NCBI GenBank assembly: GCA_046349395.1
Contig: JAXMCK010000006.1
Location: 620,001 to 684,000 of the forward strand
Origin: JAXMCK01 sp046349395
GTDB taxonomy: Bacteria; Pseudomonadota; Alphaproteobacteria; Geminicoccales; Geminicoccaceae
Direction: 5' to 3'
Length of the DNA: 64,000 nt
Below are positions 16,891 through 29,909 of the stretch, piece after piece (position 1 is the stretch's first letter; the number at the start of each line of letters is the position of its first letter). The translations under genes and the position numbers were made by a program. The notes beneath the pieces are model-generated. The model was not told the DNA's origin. It made no database searches and saw nothing but the letters and a program-made list of their open reading frames with translations.

Positions 16891-18296
16891 GCCGTCCGAA
16901 GCTCGCCCATACGCTGCAGGAGGGCGGCGTGGGTCTCGATGCCGCGACGGAAACAGACGAGCTCGAACTTCTCGTTCGGGCTGTGGACGCGGTCGTCGTC
17001 GAGACCGAAGCCCAGGAGGATCGTGTCGAGACCCAGGATCTCCTTGATCTCGGCGACGACAGGGATCGAGCCCCCGCTGCCGACCAGGGCGGGCGGTCGG
17101 CCGAAGACGTCGATCACCGCCTTCGTCGCCGCGTCGAGATAGGGTGAGCGTGTCGGCACGCGCATGGCGCCGGCAACGCCCAACTCGCTGAACTCGATGT
17201 GGCATCCGGTTGGCGTGCGCTCGTCGAAGAAGCGCCGCAGTGCCGCCATCATGGCGACAGGGTCCTGGTCTGCGACGAGCCGGCAGGACAGCTTGGCCGA
17301 AGCCTTGGCGGCGATGACGGTCTTCGCACCCTCGCCCGTGTAGCCGCCCCAGATGCCGTTCACGTCGCAGGTCGGCCGCGACCAGATCCGCTCCAGCACG
17401 CTCCGGCCGGCCTCGCCGGTCGACGCCTTCAAGCCGGCGCTGTCGACGAACGCGGCCTCGTCGAAGTCCAGCTCCTTCCAGGCCGCCAACTCGGCAGCGT
17501 CGGGCTCGCGGACATCATCGTAAAAGCCCTGGATCCGAACGCGCCCCTGATCGTCGTGGAGGTCGGCCAGGATCCGGCAGAGAGCGTTGATCGGGTTCAC
17601 CACCGCACCGCCGTAGCCGCCGGAGTGCAGGTCGTGGCTCGGGCCGTGCAGCGTCACCTCGGCGTAGATCGTGCCCCGCAGCATGTAGGTGATGGCCGGC
17701 TTGTCGGGGCCGAGCATGTCGGTGTCCGACACGACGCAGACGTCAGCCGCAAACTCGTCGCGGTTGGCGCGTAGGAAAGGCGCCATGCTGGCGCCGTCGC
17801 CTTCTTCTTCGCCCTCGAGAAGGATCGAGACTCTCACGGGCAGGCTGCCGTGCACGGCCTTCCAGGCTCGGATGGCCTCGATGAAGGTCATGACCTGACC
17901 TTTGTCGTCGACGGCACCGCGCGCCACGATCCGGGGTCCGTGCGGCCCTTCCTTCACCACCGGCTCGAAAGGCGGGCTTTCCCACAGCTCCAGCGGATCG
18001 GCCGGCTGCACGTCGTAGTGCCCGTAGTAGAGCAGGTGCGGTGCGCCCGCGGGTGCGGAGCGGTCGTGGGCGACGACCATCGGCCGGCCGGCCGTCGGGC
18101 GAACTGCGGCTTCCAGGCCGATGACCTGGAGCGTCTCGGCCAGCCATGCGGCACAAGCCTTAGTCTCGGCCTCGTAGGCAGGGTCGACGCCGATGCTCGG
18201 GAAGCGAAGGAGCGTCTTCAGACGCTCGACAGAGGCGTCGAAGTCCTGGTCGATCCGGCCGAGGACGGGGGTTAGACCTGTCCCGAGGTTGGCCAC
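16878..18296 (-). CDS. M20 family dipeptidase/metallopeptidase
   Basis: A 472-residue zinc peptidase. Metal and catalytic motifs are YYGHYDVQP, ARGAVDDKGQ and LLEGEEEGDG, with the dimerisation/lid domain in the middle (HDLHSGGYGGAV). Length and motifs match the CNDP/PepV-like dipeptidase branch. The start is GTG 18296, 5 bp after the sugar-importer ATPase gene, so it is the last gene of that operon by position. A functional link to sugar transport is not evident. The 3' end overlaps the convergent cyclase by 13 bp. Confidence 0.85.
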   Translation of the reverse strand: MANLGTGLTPVLGRIDQDFDASVERLKTLLRFPSIGVDPAYEAETKACAAWLAETLQVIGLEAAVRPTAGRPMVVAHDRSAPAGAPHLLYYGHYDVQPADPLELWESPPFEPVVKEGPHGPRIVARGAVDDKGQVMTFIEAIRAWKAVHGSLPVRVSILLEGEEEGDGASMAPFLRANRDEFAADVCVVSDTDMLGPDKPAITYMLRGTIYAEVTLHGPSHDLHSGGYGGAVVNPINALCRILADLHDDQGRVRIQGFYDDVREPDAAELAAWKELDFDEAAFVDSAGLKASTGEAGRSVLERIWSRPTCDVNGIWGGYTGEGAKTVIAAKASAKLSCRLVADQDPVAMMAALRRFFDERTPTGCHIEFSELGVAGAMRVPTRSPYLDAATKAVIDVFGRPPALVGSGGSIPVVAEIKEILGLDTILLGFGLDDDRVHSPNEKFELVCFRRGIETHAALLQRMGELRTAQSA

Positions 18297-18301
18297 CCTG
18301 G

Positions 18302-19378
<1,077 letters not shown>

Positions 19379-19381
19379 GTC

Positions 19382-20797
19382 TCACTCTCCCCGATCTTCT
19401 TCCCAACCGGCGCCTGCCCGGCGCTCGCCCGCATCCGCCAAGGCGGCCAGAAAATCACGCCACCAACTGGAGACCGTCGTCTTGCTGAGCACGGCCATGT
19501 TGTCAGCGTAGCGCAGCTTCCTCTCCAAGAGGGGCATCTTCAAGGCCCGATCGATGGCGTCGGCCATGGCGTCGATGTCGTAGGGATTGACCAAAAGGGC
19601 ACCGCTCAACTCGGCGGCCGCCCCGGCAAAGCGCGACAGCACCAGCACGCCCGGATCCTCCGGGTCCTGCGCCGCCACATATTCCTTGGCGACGAGGTTC
19701 ATCCCGTCGCGCAGGGGCGTGACGAGGCCGACGTCGGCCAGCCTGCAATAGCCGGCCAGGGTCCGTGGCGGCTGGCCCTGGTTGGTGTAGCGGATGGGAG
19801 CCCAGTCCGGCTCGGAGTAGCGGCCGTTGATCCGCCCGGCGAGGGCTTCGAGGTTTTCCCGCAGCTCGCGGTAGCGATCGATATCGCCGCGCGACACGGG
19901 GCAGATCTGCAGCGAGACGATCTCGCGTCGATGCTCCGGGTGGGTCTCGAGCAGCATTCCCAGCGCTTCGAGGCGGTTCGGGATGCCTTTGCTGTAGTCC
20001 AGCCGGTCGACGCCGAGGACGAGCGAGCGGCGGCCGAGGCTGGCGGCGAGGCGGCGGGTCGGCTCCTCCTTGATGGCCGCCGCCGCGAGCCGTGCATAGT
20101 CCTCGGTCTCGATCGAGATCGGGAAGACCGAGACCGCCGTCCGGCGCCCGAACGCCACGACGGAGCCGTCCTCGTCCACCCGGCCGCCAAGCTCGCGGCG
20201 GATATAGTCGTGGAAGGCGATGCGATCGCGCTCGATCTGGAAGCCCACGAGGTCGTAGGCGAGCAGCCCTTCGATCAGGGCCCGGTGCTGGGGAAGGGCG
20301 AGGAAGACCTCGAGGGCCGGGAAGGGAATGTGGAAGAAGAAACCGATTGGCGTCTCCACCCCGCGGTTGCGCAGGGCGCGGCCGACCAGAATGAGCTGGT
20401 AGTCGTGGACCCAGATCCGATCGTCGGGCCGAAGCTCCGGAACCAGTTGGGCCGCGAAGCCCTCGTTGACGGCTTCGTAGGCCAGCCAGTCGCTCCGCTT
20501 CAGGTCCATCAGCCCCAGCCGGTAATGGCAGATCGGCCAGAGCGTTCCGTTGGCGTAGCCGTTGTAGAAGCCTTCGAACTGCTCCTGCTGCAGGTCGACC
20601 GTGACGTACCGCACCTTGCCGCTGCGCACGGCGCGGGGAGGTCCGGGAACCTCGGCCGTGAGACGACCGCTCCACCCGAACCACAGGCCGCCCTCACGAA
20701 CGAGGGCCGCCTGCACGGCAGAGACGAGGCCCCCGCCTTCCGGGGCCGCGCGTCCGGGCGTGCCGACCCGGTTCGAGACGACGACGTTGCGGGTCAT
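19382..20797 (-). CDS. otsA: Alpha,alpha-trehalose-phosphate synthase
   Basis: A 471-residue GT20 enzyme making trehalose 6-phosphate from UDP-glucose and glucose 6-phosphate. It has the N-terminal VVVSNRVG with GGGLVSAV loop, WVHDYQLILVGRALR, IGFFFHIPFP, GVDRLDYSKGIPNR (phosphate-binding Arg/Lys) and the nucleotide-sugar motif PLRDGMNLVAKEYVA. It starts 6 bp after the GH15 gene. Together with otsB it completes trehalose synthesis within an operon that also imports and hydrolyses sugars. Confidence 0.94.
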   Translation of the reverse strand: MTRNVVVSNRVGTPGRAAPEGGGLVSAVQAALVREGGLWFGWSGRLTAEVPGPPRAVRSGKVRYVTVDLQQEQFEGFYNGYANGTLWPICHYRLGLMDLKRSDWLAYEAVNEGFAAQLVPELRPDDRIWVHDYQLILVGRALRNRGVETPIGFFFHIPFPALEVFLALPQHRALIEGLLAYDLVGFQIERDRIAFHDYIRRELGGRVDEDGSVVAFGRRTAVSVFPISIETEDYARLAAAAIKEEPTRRLAASLGRRSLVLGVDRLDYSKGIPNRLEALGMLLETHPEHRREIVSLQICPVSRGDIDRYRELRENLEALAGRINGRYSEPDWAPIRYTNQGQPPRTLAGYCRLADVGLVTPLRDGMNLVAKEYVAAQDPEDPGVLVLSRFAGAAAELSGALLVNPYDIDAMADAIDRALKMPLLERKLRYADNMAVLSKTTVSSWWRDFLAALADAGERRAGAGWEEDRGE

Positions 20798-20803
20798 GGC
20801 CCC

Positions 20804-22600
20804 CTACAGGCCACGCCAGAACGCCTCTTCCCAGGTCCGCGACACGCGCATGCCGGAGAGGATGATGCCGACCATGGAGTAGGTCTGCGGGATGTTGCCC
20901 CAGAGCTGGCCGGTCATCGGGTTCAGGTCCTCGGACAGGATCCCGACATGGTTGCGGCGGGCGAGGATGCCTTCGTACAGCTCGCGCGCCTCGTCGCGCC
21001 GGCCCATGGCGCTGAGCGCGTCGATGTACCAGCAGGTGCAGACGACGAAGGAGACCTCGGGTAGGCCGAAATCGTCCTCGGCGTCGTAGCGGATCAGGTG
21101 GTCGCCGCGGCGCAGGCGTTGGGTGATCGCGTCGACGGTGCCGATGAAGCGGGGATCGTTGGCGCCGATGAAGCCGATCTCGTGGAGCAGCAGCAGGCTG
21201 GCATCGAGGTCGTCGCCGCCGAAGCCCGCGGTGAAGCTGTTCAGCTCGGCGTTCCAGCCCTGCTCCAGGATGCCCTTGCGGATGCGGTCGGCCTCCTCGC
21301 GCCAGTAGGCGGCGCGGTCGTCGAGACCGAGCAGGCGGCCGATTTTGGAGAGGCGGCTGCAAGCGGCCCAGCACATGGCGGCCGAGTGGGTGTGGACGCG
21401 GGCCTTGCCGCGGAACTCCCAGAGCCCGGCGTCGGGCGTGAAGGCGTTGGCGGCGGCCTTCGCCCCCACCAGCTCCAGCCGCGCGTAGAGCGCCTCGTCG
21501 CCGGGCTTCGGCAGGCGGCGGTCGTAGAACATCTGGGCAGCCGCCAGAATGATGCTGCCATAGGTGTCGTACTGGTGCTGGATGTAGGCCTGATTGCCGA
21601 CACGGACGGGGCCCATGCCCTTGAAGCCCGGCAGGCTGGTGATGACGCGCTCCTCCAGCGACTGGTCGGGGAGGATGCCGTAGACGGGCTTGATGTCGCC
21701 GCCGTGCTCCAGCTCGATCACGGTGGTGATGTAGTTGAGATAGTCCTCCATGGTGCGGGTGGCGCCGAGCTGGTTCAGCGCCTGCACGACGAAGTAGGCG
21801 TCCCGCAGCCAGCAGTAGCGGTAGTCCCAGTTGCGTCCGCTGTCGGGTGCCTCGGGAATGGAAGTCGTCAGCGCGGCGACGATGGCGCCGCTGTCCTCGA
21901 AATTGCAGAGCTTGAGGGTGATCGCCGAGCGGATGATGGCGTCCTGGTACTCGAACGGGACCGAGAGGTAGCGGGTCCAGTCGATCCAGTACTCCATGGT
22001 CCGCTCGTGGAAGGCACCGAAGATGTGGGACGGCGATTCCTCGATCGTCTCGTCGGGGCCGAAGATCATGTGGATCGGGGCTGACAGCGCGAACTGCGCC
22101 TCCTCCTCGATGAAGGAGATCGGCGCGTCGGTCGTCAGGCGGACCGTGAAGTCGGGGCCGACATAACGCAGATGGTTGCTGCCGACGGTGCGCGTCGGCT
22201 GCGTGCTGCCCCAGGCGAAGTTGGGCCGGACGCGCAGGCGCACCATGCACAGGCCCTGCACGGGCTCGATGCGGCGGACAACCATCCGGGGCCGATAGAC
22301 GCGCTCGAACCGCTTGAAGCGGGGCACGAAGTCGGTGATGCGGATCTGCCCGCCGCGGGTATCGGTCAGCACCGTCGTCAGGATGGCGGTGTTGCGGGCA
22401 TAAGCCTGTTCGGTCGAGGCGAGGTCCGCCATCTCGACGTCGGCGAAGCCGCTCGTGGTGTCGTCCTTGTCCATCAGGCTCGAGAAGAACGGATCGCCGT
22501 CGAAGCGCGGCAGGCAGTACCAGACGATCCGGGCGCGCTTGTCGAGGAGGGCGCCGACGACGGAGTTGCCGATCACCGCCAGATCGAGCTTGTCGGTCAT
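20804..22600 (-). CDS. Glycoside hydrolase family 15 protein (glucoamylase/trehalase-like)
   Basis: A 598-residue protein. An N-terminal trehalase-like beta domain begins LAVIGNSVVGALLDKRARIVWYCLPRFDGDP. A GH15 (alpha/alpha)6 barrel follows, with RNWDYRYCWLRDAYFVV and, near the C-terminus, the segment VSFVVCTCWYIDAL. Bacterial GH15 proteins of this architecture include trehalases, and linkage to otsA and otsB is common. Trehalose or its phosphate is the likely context, but glucodextranase-type activity cannot be excluded. It overlaps otsB by 4 bp (ATGA). Confidence 0.85.
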   Translation of the reverse strand: MTDKLDLAVIGNSVVGALLDKRARIVWYCLPRFDGDPFFSSLMDKDDTTSGFADVEMADLASTEQAYARNTAILTTVLTDTRGGQIRITDFVPRFKRFERVYRPRMVVRRIEPVQGLCMVRLRVRPNFAWGSTQPTRTVGSNHLRYVGPDFTVRLTTDAPISFIEEEAQFALSAPIHMIFGPDETIEESPSHIFGAFHERTMEYWIDWTRYLSVPFEYQDAIIRSAITLKLCNFEDSGAIVAALTTSIPEAPDSGRNWDYRYCWLRDAYFVVQALNQLGATRTMEDYLNYITTVIELEHGGDIKPVYGILPDQSLEERVITSLPGFKGMGPVRVGNQAYIQHQYDTYGSIILAAAQMFYDRRLPKPGDEALYARLELVGAKAAANAFTPDAGLWEFRGKARVHTHSAAMCWAACSRLSKIGRLLGLDDRAAYWREEADRIRKGILEQGWNAELNSFTAGFGGDDLDASLLLLHEIGFIGANDPRFIGTVDAITQRLRRGDHLIRYDAEDDFGLPEVSFVVCTCWYIDALSAMGRRDEARELYEGILARRNHVGILSEDLNPMTGQLWGNIPQTYSMVGIILSGMRVSRTWEEAFWRGL

Positions 22601-23335
22601 GCTCTCGTTTCTTCCGGTTGAAGCAGCGTGGCGAGCCAGGCCCTCACCGCCTGCGGCCCCTCGAAGGTGAGGCGGCCGGGAGCGGCCCGCAGGACGCCGA
22701 CATGCAGTGCGAAGCCGCCCATGCGATCGACGGCGCGGAACCCGTCCTCGTCCGTCGTGTCGTCGCCGACGAACACGGGTGTGCGGCCGGCGAAGGGCGG
22801 TCGCTCCATCAGATGCGCGATGGCGGCACCCTTGTCGACGCCGCGTGGTCGAAGTTCGGCGACCATCTTGCCGAGGACGAGGTCGAAATCCGAACGCGAC
22901 GCGATGCTCCGCAGGATGGACACCACCTGCGGCTCGGCGTCGGGTGCCGCCCGGTAGTGGACGGCGAGCACGGTGCTCTTGTCTTCCAGGACCACCCCCG
23001 TGATGGCCGCCAATTCGGCCGTAGCGCTCTCGATCAAACCCGGCGGAAGGGGGATGGTTGCCTGCTCGATCGGCCCGTCCGCACGAAGACGGTATTCGCC
23101 GCCGTGAGCGCCGGCACCGGCGAGGCGCAGCGGAGTCAGCAGACGGTCGAGCTCGGCAAGGGGTCGGCCGCTGATCACCGCCAGGGCGCCATCGAGGCGC
23201 TCGCAGAGCCCGGCCAGAAGCGACGGCAGATCGGTCGGAACGGCGACCGAGAGCGGTGTCGGCGCCAGCTCGATCAGGGTGCCGTCCAGGTCGAGGAACA
23301 GGGCGATCGTGTCCGGCGAGGTCGGGAGCGCCGGA

Positions 23336-23343
<8 letters not shown>
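22597..23343 (-). CDS. otsB: Trehalose-6-phosphate phosphatase
   Basis: A 248-residue HAD-type phosphatase releasing trehalose from its 6-phosphate. The motif I aspartates are D18 and D20 in LDLDGTLI, motif II is AVISGRPL, GAHGGEYR is family-typical, and motifs III/IV lie in RGVDKGAAI and FVGDDTTDEDGF. It overlaps the upstream alpha-glucosidase by 8 bp and the downstream GH15 gene by ATGA. An unrelated gene therefore sits between otsB and otsA, which are often adjacent. Confidence 0.92.
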
Positions 23344-24997
<1,654 letters not shown>

Positions 24998-24998
24998 G

Positions 24999-25960
<962 letters not shown>

Positions 25961-25961
<1 letters not shown>

Positions 25962-26854
25962 CAGTCCTCCCGGCCCACTTTGGCGACCGTCAGATAAACG
26001 ACCGTAATCACTGCGATGATGAGGAAGAGGAGTGTCGCCGCGGCAGAGCCGTAGCCGACATCCTGGAAGTCGACGAGCTGCTGTCGCGCATAGACCGACA
26101 TCGACATGGTGGAGGTGTTGTTGCCGGTCAGGACGTAGATCAGGTCGAAGATGCGCAAGGCATCGAGCGTGCGGAAGATGATGGCGACGAGCAATGCCGG
26201 CTTCAGCAGCGGCAGCGTCACCTTGAAGAACACCTTGATCGGGTGGATACCGTCGACCCGGGCGGCCTCGTAGCACTCCTGCGGCAGCATCTGCAGGCCC
26301 GCCAGGATGAGCAGCGCCATGAAGGGCGTGGTCTTCCAAATGTCGACGATGATGACGGCGAGTAGGGCCGTGTCGGGCGAGGCCGTCCAGGCGATCGGCT
26401 TGGCGATGAGGCCGATGCCCATCAGCATCTCGTTGATGACGCCGAAGACGTCATTGTACATCCAGGCCCACATCTTGGCCGAGACGACGGTCGGGATGGC
26501 CCAGGGGATGAGGACCGCCGCCCGCAGGATGCCGCGGCCCTTGAAGTCGACGTCGAGGGCGAGGGCGATGATCAGGCCGAGGATCGTCTCGGCCGTGACC
26601 GAGGCCACCGTAAAGACGAGCGTGTTACGTACCGCCTGCCACCAGTCCGGATCGGTCAGCAGGGCGCCGAAATTGTAGAAGCCGATATACTCGGCGGCCG
26701 TCAGGTCACCGAGGTTCGCGTCGGTGAAGGCGAAGGCGATGGTGCGCAGCAGCGGCCAGCCGGCCACCAGGGCCAGCACCGCCAGCATCGGGGTCAGGAA
26801 CAGCCAAGCTGCCCTGACCCGCTGCTGCGTCAGGCGTGACGCAACGGCCGCCAT
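25961..26854 (-). CDS. Sugar ABC transporter permease (MalF/AglF type)
   Basis: A 297-residue membrane protein with about six helices. AAWLFLTPMLAVLALVAGWPLLRTI is at the N-terminus, and the EAA loop is LPQECYEAARVDGIHPIKVFFKVTLPLL. PWAIPTVVSAKMWAWMYND is common to sugar permeases for trehalose/maltose or alpha-glucosides. ATG 26854 is chosen over a longer frame because it gives the normal N-terminus and leaves 13 bp to the binding-protein stop. Confidence 0.9.
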
Positions 26855-26867
26855 GACCGCGCGCCGC

Positions 26868-28139
26868 CTACCACTTGCCGCCGCGCGAGAGGCGATCGAG
26901 CTTCTTCTCCAGCCCAGCCAGCGCCGCATCGGGCTTGTTGGTGCCGCTCAGCACCCCGTGCACGGCGTTGAAGAACTCGGAGCTGACCTGGTTGTACTTC
27001 GCACCCGTCGTCTTCGAAGGGCGGGCCACCGCGTTCACGAACGTCTCGTACAGATCGCCGAAGAACGGGTTGGCGGTGAGGACGTCCTGGTCCTTGTAGA
27101 GAGCGGGGATGGTCGGGTTGTAGGCGCCGACGATGGCGCGACGCTTCTGCTCGGCGGACGAGGTCAGGAACTTGACGAGATCGGCCGCTTCCTTCGGCGA
27201 CTTCGAATACTTCGAGACGGCGAGCTCCCAGCCGCCGAGGGCACCGGTGTGCTTGCCGTCCGCACCGCCCATCGGCAGGGCGACGACGCCCATCTTGCCC
27301 TTGACCGGGCTGTCGCCGGCCTGGCCCAGCGCCCAGGCGTAGGGCCAGTTGCGCATGAAGACGGCGTTGCCGGACTGAAAGACGCCGCGGGCCTCCTCTT
27401 CCGTGTAGTTGAGCACGCCCTCGGGTGAGATCGTACCGATGGTGCTGCGCGCCCAGGTCAGGGCATCGGCAGCCTTGGGATTGTTGATCGTGACCTTGCC
27501 GTCGGTCGCCACGATGGTGCCGCCGCCGAAGCTATCGACCCATTCGATCGCGTTGCAGGTCAGGCCCTCATAGGCCTTCGCCTGGTAGACGAAGCCCCAC
27601 ATCTTGTCGTTGCCGCCGGCCCGCTCGGCGTCCTGGATGGCCTTCGCGGTCTCGCTCAGTTCCTGCCACGTCTTCGGTGGCGCCTTGCCGGCCTTGTCCA
27701 GGAGATCCTTGCGGTAATAGAGGATCCCGGCATCGGTGAACCAGGGCATCGCCACGAGGCGGCCTTCGACTGTGTTGTTGTCGACGATGGCCGGGAAGTT
27801 GGCCGACACCTGATCGGCCGGGATCGAATCCTTCAGGTCGATGAAGTGGTTGGCGAGAATGCCGGGCCAGATCACGTCGATCTGGAACACGTCGATGTCG
27901 GCCGAGCCCGCGGCCAAAATCTGCTGGTAGAGGGCGAGGCGCTCGGTGGCCGAATTGGGCGTGGAGACGACCTTGACCGTGTTGCCGGTCTCTTTCTCCC
28001 AAGCCTTCACACCATCCTGGCAGAGCTGCAGTTCCTGGCCGACGGCTCCGCAGGAGATGGAAAGCTCGACTGCCGACGCCTGGCCGAGGCCCAGAGCCAG
28101 AACGACACCGGAGACGAGGGACAAATTCGTCAGACGCAT
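26868..28139 (-). CDS. Periplasmic sugar-binding protein of the trehalose/alpha-glucoside importer
   Basis: A 423-residue family 1 extracellular solute-binding protein. A signal peptide covers residues 1-23 (cleavage after GQASA). The mature part has GQELQLCQDGVKAWEKETGN, VDVFQIDVIW-like sequence (here IDVFQIDVIWPGILA) and aromatic-rich ligand segments (MPWFTDAGILYYR, MRNWPYAWALGQ). The family and operon context suggest trehalose, maltose or sucrose. ATG 28139 has GGGAGG six bases upstream, and that site lies inside a perfect inverted repeat (28144-28170). This gene leads the operon running down to 16878. Confidence 0.9.
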   Translation of the reverse strand: MRLTNLSLVSGVVLALGLGQASAVELSISCGAVGQELQLCQDGVKAWEKETGNTVKVVSTPNSATERLALYQQILAAGSADIDVFQIDVIWPGILANHFIDLKDSIPADQVSANFPAIVDNNTVEGRLVAMPWFTDAGILYYRKDLLDKAGKAPPKTWQELSETAKAIQDAERAGGNDKMWGFVYQAKAYEGLTCNAIEWVDSFGGGTIVATDGKVTINNPKAADALTWARSTIGTISPEGVLNYTEEEARGVFQSGNAVFMRNWPYAWALGQAGDSPVKGKMGVVALPMGGADGKHTGALGGWELAVSKYSKSPKEAADLVKFLTSSAEQKRRAIVGAYNPTIPALYKDQDVLTANPFFGDLYETFVNAVARPSKTTGAKYNQVSSEFFNAVHGVLSGTNKPDAALAGLEKKLDRLSRGGKW

Positions 28140-28143
28140 GTGC

Positions 28144-28170
28144 AGCCTCCCACAGTTGTCCTGGGAGGCT
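28144..28170 (-). promoter_or_regulatory. Leader hairpin covering the Shine-Dalgarno of the sugar-importer operon
   Basis: On the plus strand AGCCTCCCA (28144-28152) and TGGGAGGCT (28162-28170) are perfect 9-bp inverted repeats with a 9-nt spacer. In the operon's mRNA the downstream arm contains the GGGAGG ribosome site of the binding-protein gene, 6 nt before its ATG. Folding would hide that site. As DNA the same palindrome could be an operator. No regulator gene is adjacent. Confidence 0.6.
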
Positions 28171-28424
28171 AGTGTAAGCGATGCGGCAAATCTAGCCGGG
28201 TAGTACAACCGTAGGCTTGGCGGCCCGAAGCGTAGGCGGCGCAAGGACATTTCACCGCTCGAACGGGGCGCCGACCGGCGCCGGGACTGCCGAGAGTGCC
28301 TGCAGTGCAGCGTCGGTGCTGCCGGCGATAAGAGCACTATCCTAGTGTCGATCCACGACGACGCCTTGCGGTTGTCGCCATGCGCGGGGCACTGCTGCGC
28401 GGCCGGGAGCGTGGGAGCCGATCG

Positions 28425-29903
28425 ATGAACGTCCTTTTCATCACTGCCGATCAGTGGCGAGGCGACTGCCTGTCGACACTGGGTCATCCGGCGGTGCGCA
28501 CGCCCCATCTCGACCGCCTCGCAGCCGACGGCGTGCTGTTCGCACGACATTTCGGCCAGGCGACACCGTGCGGACCGTCGCGGGCGTCGCTGCTGACCGG
28601 CATGTACGCGATGAACCATCGCTCCATCACGAACGGCACGCCCCTCGACGCACGGCACCGCACGCTGGCCGACCTCGCGAGCACGGCCGGCTACGACCCG
28701 GTGCTGTTCGGCTATACCGACACGAGCATCGATCCGCGCACGGTGCCGCCGGACGATCCGCGCCTGCTCAGCTACGAGGGCGTAGCTTCGGGATTCCGGC
28801 CGGTCCTGAAGATCGCCGAGCCGGAGGAGCCGTACCTCGAGTTCCTGGAAGCGAACGGGTACGGTCGGATGACCTACGAGGAGGTCTATGGCGGCGACAT
28901 CGACCGGCCGGCCCCTTTCCGTGCCGAGCACAGCGTCACCGCGTTCCTGGCCGACCGCTTTCTCGAATGGCTGGAGCCGCAGGGCCGGGAGCCGTGGTTC
29001 GCCCATGTCTCCTTCCTGAAGCCGCACCCGCCCTTCGTAGCTCCCACGCCCTGGTTCGAGAGTGTGGACAGGAGCCTCGTGCCACCGCCCCGACGAGCAC
29101 CCAGCGTCGACGCCGAGGGCGAGATGCACCCCTGGCTCCGCGCCCATCTCGCCCGCCGCGAGAAGGCCCTGACAGGACCGCGCGAGACGGCGCTCGCCGG
29201 TGACCGTCTGCGAGAGTTGCGGGCGATCTACTATGGCCTCGTCGGCGAGGTCGACCATCACCTCGGGCGGATCTTCGACCAGCTGGCGCGACGGGGCGAG
29301 TTCGACCGCACGCTCATCGTCTTCACCGCCGACCATGGAGAGATGCTGGGCGATCACTGGATGATCGGGAAGTCCGGTTTCTTCCTGCAAGCTTTCCACG
29401 TACCCCTGATCGTCCGGCATCCCGAGGGAGTCCGGGGACGAAGGGTGGAGGCCTTCAGCGAGCATGTCGACCTGATGCCGACCATGCTGGAGGCGATCGG
29501 CGTGCGAGTGCCGCTGCAATGCGACGGCCGGGCGCTCACGCCCTTCCTGCGAGGCGAAGAACCAGCACGCTGGCGGGGTGCCGTTCACTACGAGCATGAC
29601 TTCCGGGACCCGGTGAAGCGCAGCTACGAGACGAGCCTCGGCGTGGAGAGCGACAGCTGCGGCATCGCCGTGCGCTACGACGGTCGGCTCGCCTATGTGC
29701 ACTTTGCCGGGTTGCAGCCGCTGGCCTTCGACACGGAAGCCGATCCCGATTGGCTGACGAACATCGCGGGTGAGCCGTCGCGGGCGCCCGAGATTCTGCG
29801 CGCCGCGCAGGGCATGTTGAGCTGGCGGATGGAGGCGGCCGAGCGGCGACTGACAGGGTGCCAGCTCACGCCGGACGGCGTCGTCGGCGCGTATGACGTC
29901 TGA
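28425..29903 (+). CDS. Sulfatase / phosphonate monoester hydrolase-type enzyme
   Basis: A 492-residue alkaline-phosphatase superfamily hydrolase. C49-G-P-S-R53 is the CxPxR motif in which Cys is converted to formylglycine. The metal site starts with FITADQWRGD (residues 5-14) and continues with TADHGEMLGDHWMIGK. FLKPHPPFVAP and the ending favour the phosphonate monoester hydrolase/arylsulfatase branch over choline sulfatase. No signal peptide is present, so it is probably cytoplasmic. ATG 28425 follows GGGAG by 9 nt. It is divergent from the sugar operon. Maturation needs a formylglycine-generating enzyme, which is not in this window. Confidence 0.82.
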   Translation: MNVLFITADQWRGDCLSTLGHPAVRTPHLDRLAADGVLFARHFGQATPCGPSRASLLTGMYAMNHRSITNGTPLDARHRTLADLASTAGYDPVLFGYTDTSIDPRTVPPDDPRLLSYEGVASGFRPVLKIAEPEEPYLEFLEANGYGRMTYEEVYGGDIDRPAPFRAEHSVTAFLADRFLEWLEPQGREPWFAHVSFLKPHPPFVAPTPWFESVDRSLVPPPRRAPSVDAEGEMHPWLRAHLARREKALTGPRETALAGDRLRELRAIYYGLVGEVDHHLGRIFDQLARRGEFDRTLIVFTADHGEMLGDHWMIGKSGFFLQAFHVPLIVRHPEGVRGRRVEAFSEHVDLMPTMLEAIGVRVPLQCDGRALTPFLRGEEPARWRGAVHYEHDFRDPVKRSYETSLGVESDSCGIAVRYDGRLAYVHFAGLQPLAFDTEADPDWLTNIAGEPSRAPEILRAAQGMLSWRMEAAERRLTGCQLTPDGVVGAYDV

Positions 29904-29909
29904 GCGGGC

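Noticed and set aside
26868..29702. A single 944-codon minus-strand reading frame
   Set aside because: Only 26868-28139 is a gene: signal peptide and ribosome site lie at 28139, and the rest is antisense to the sulfatase-type gene with no recognisable domain.
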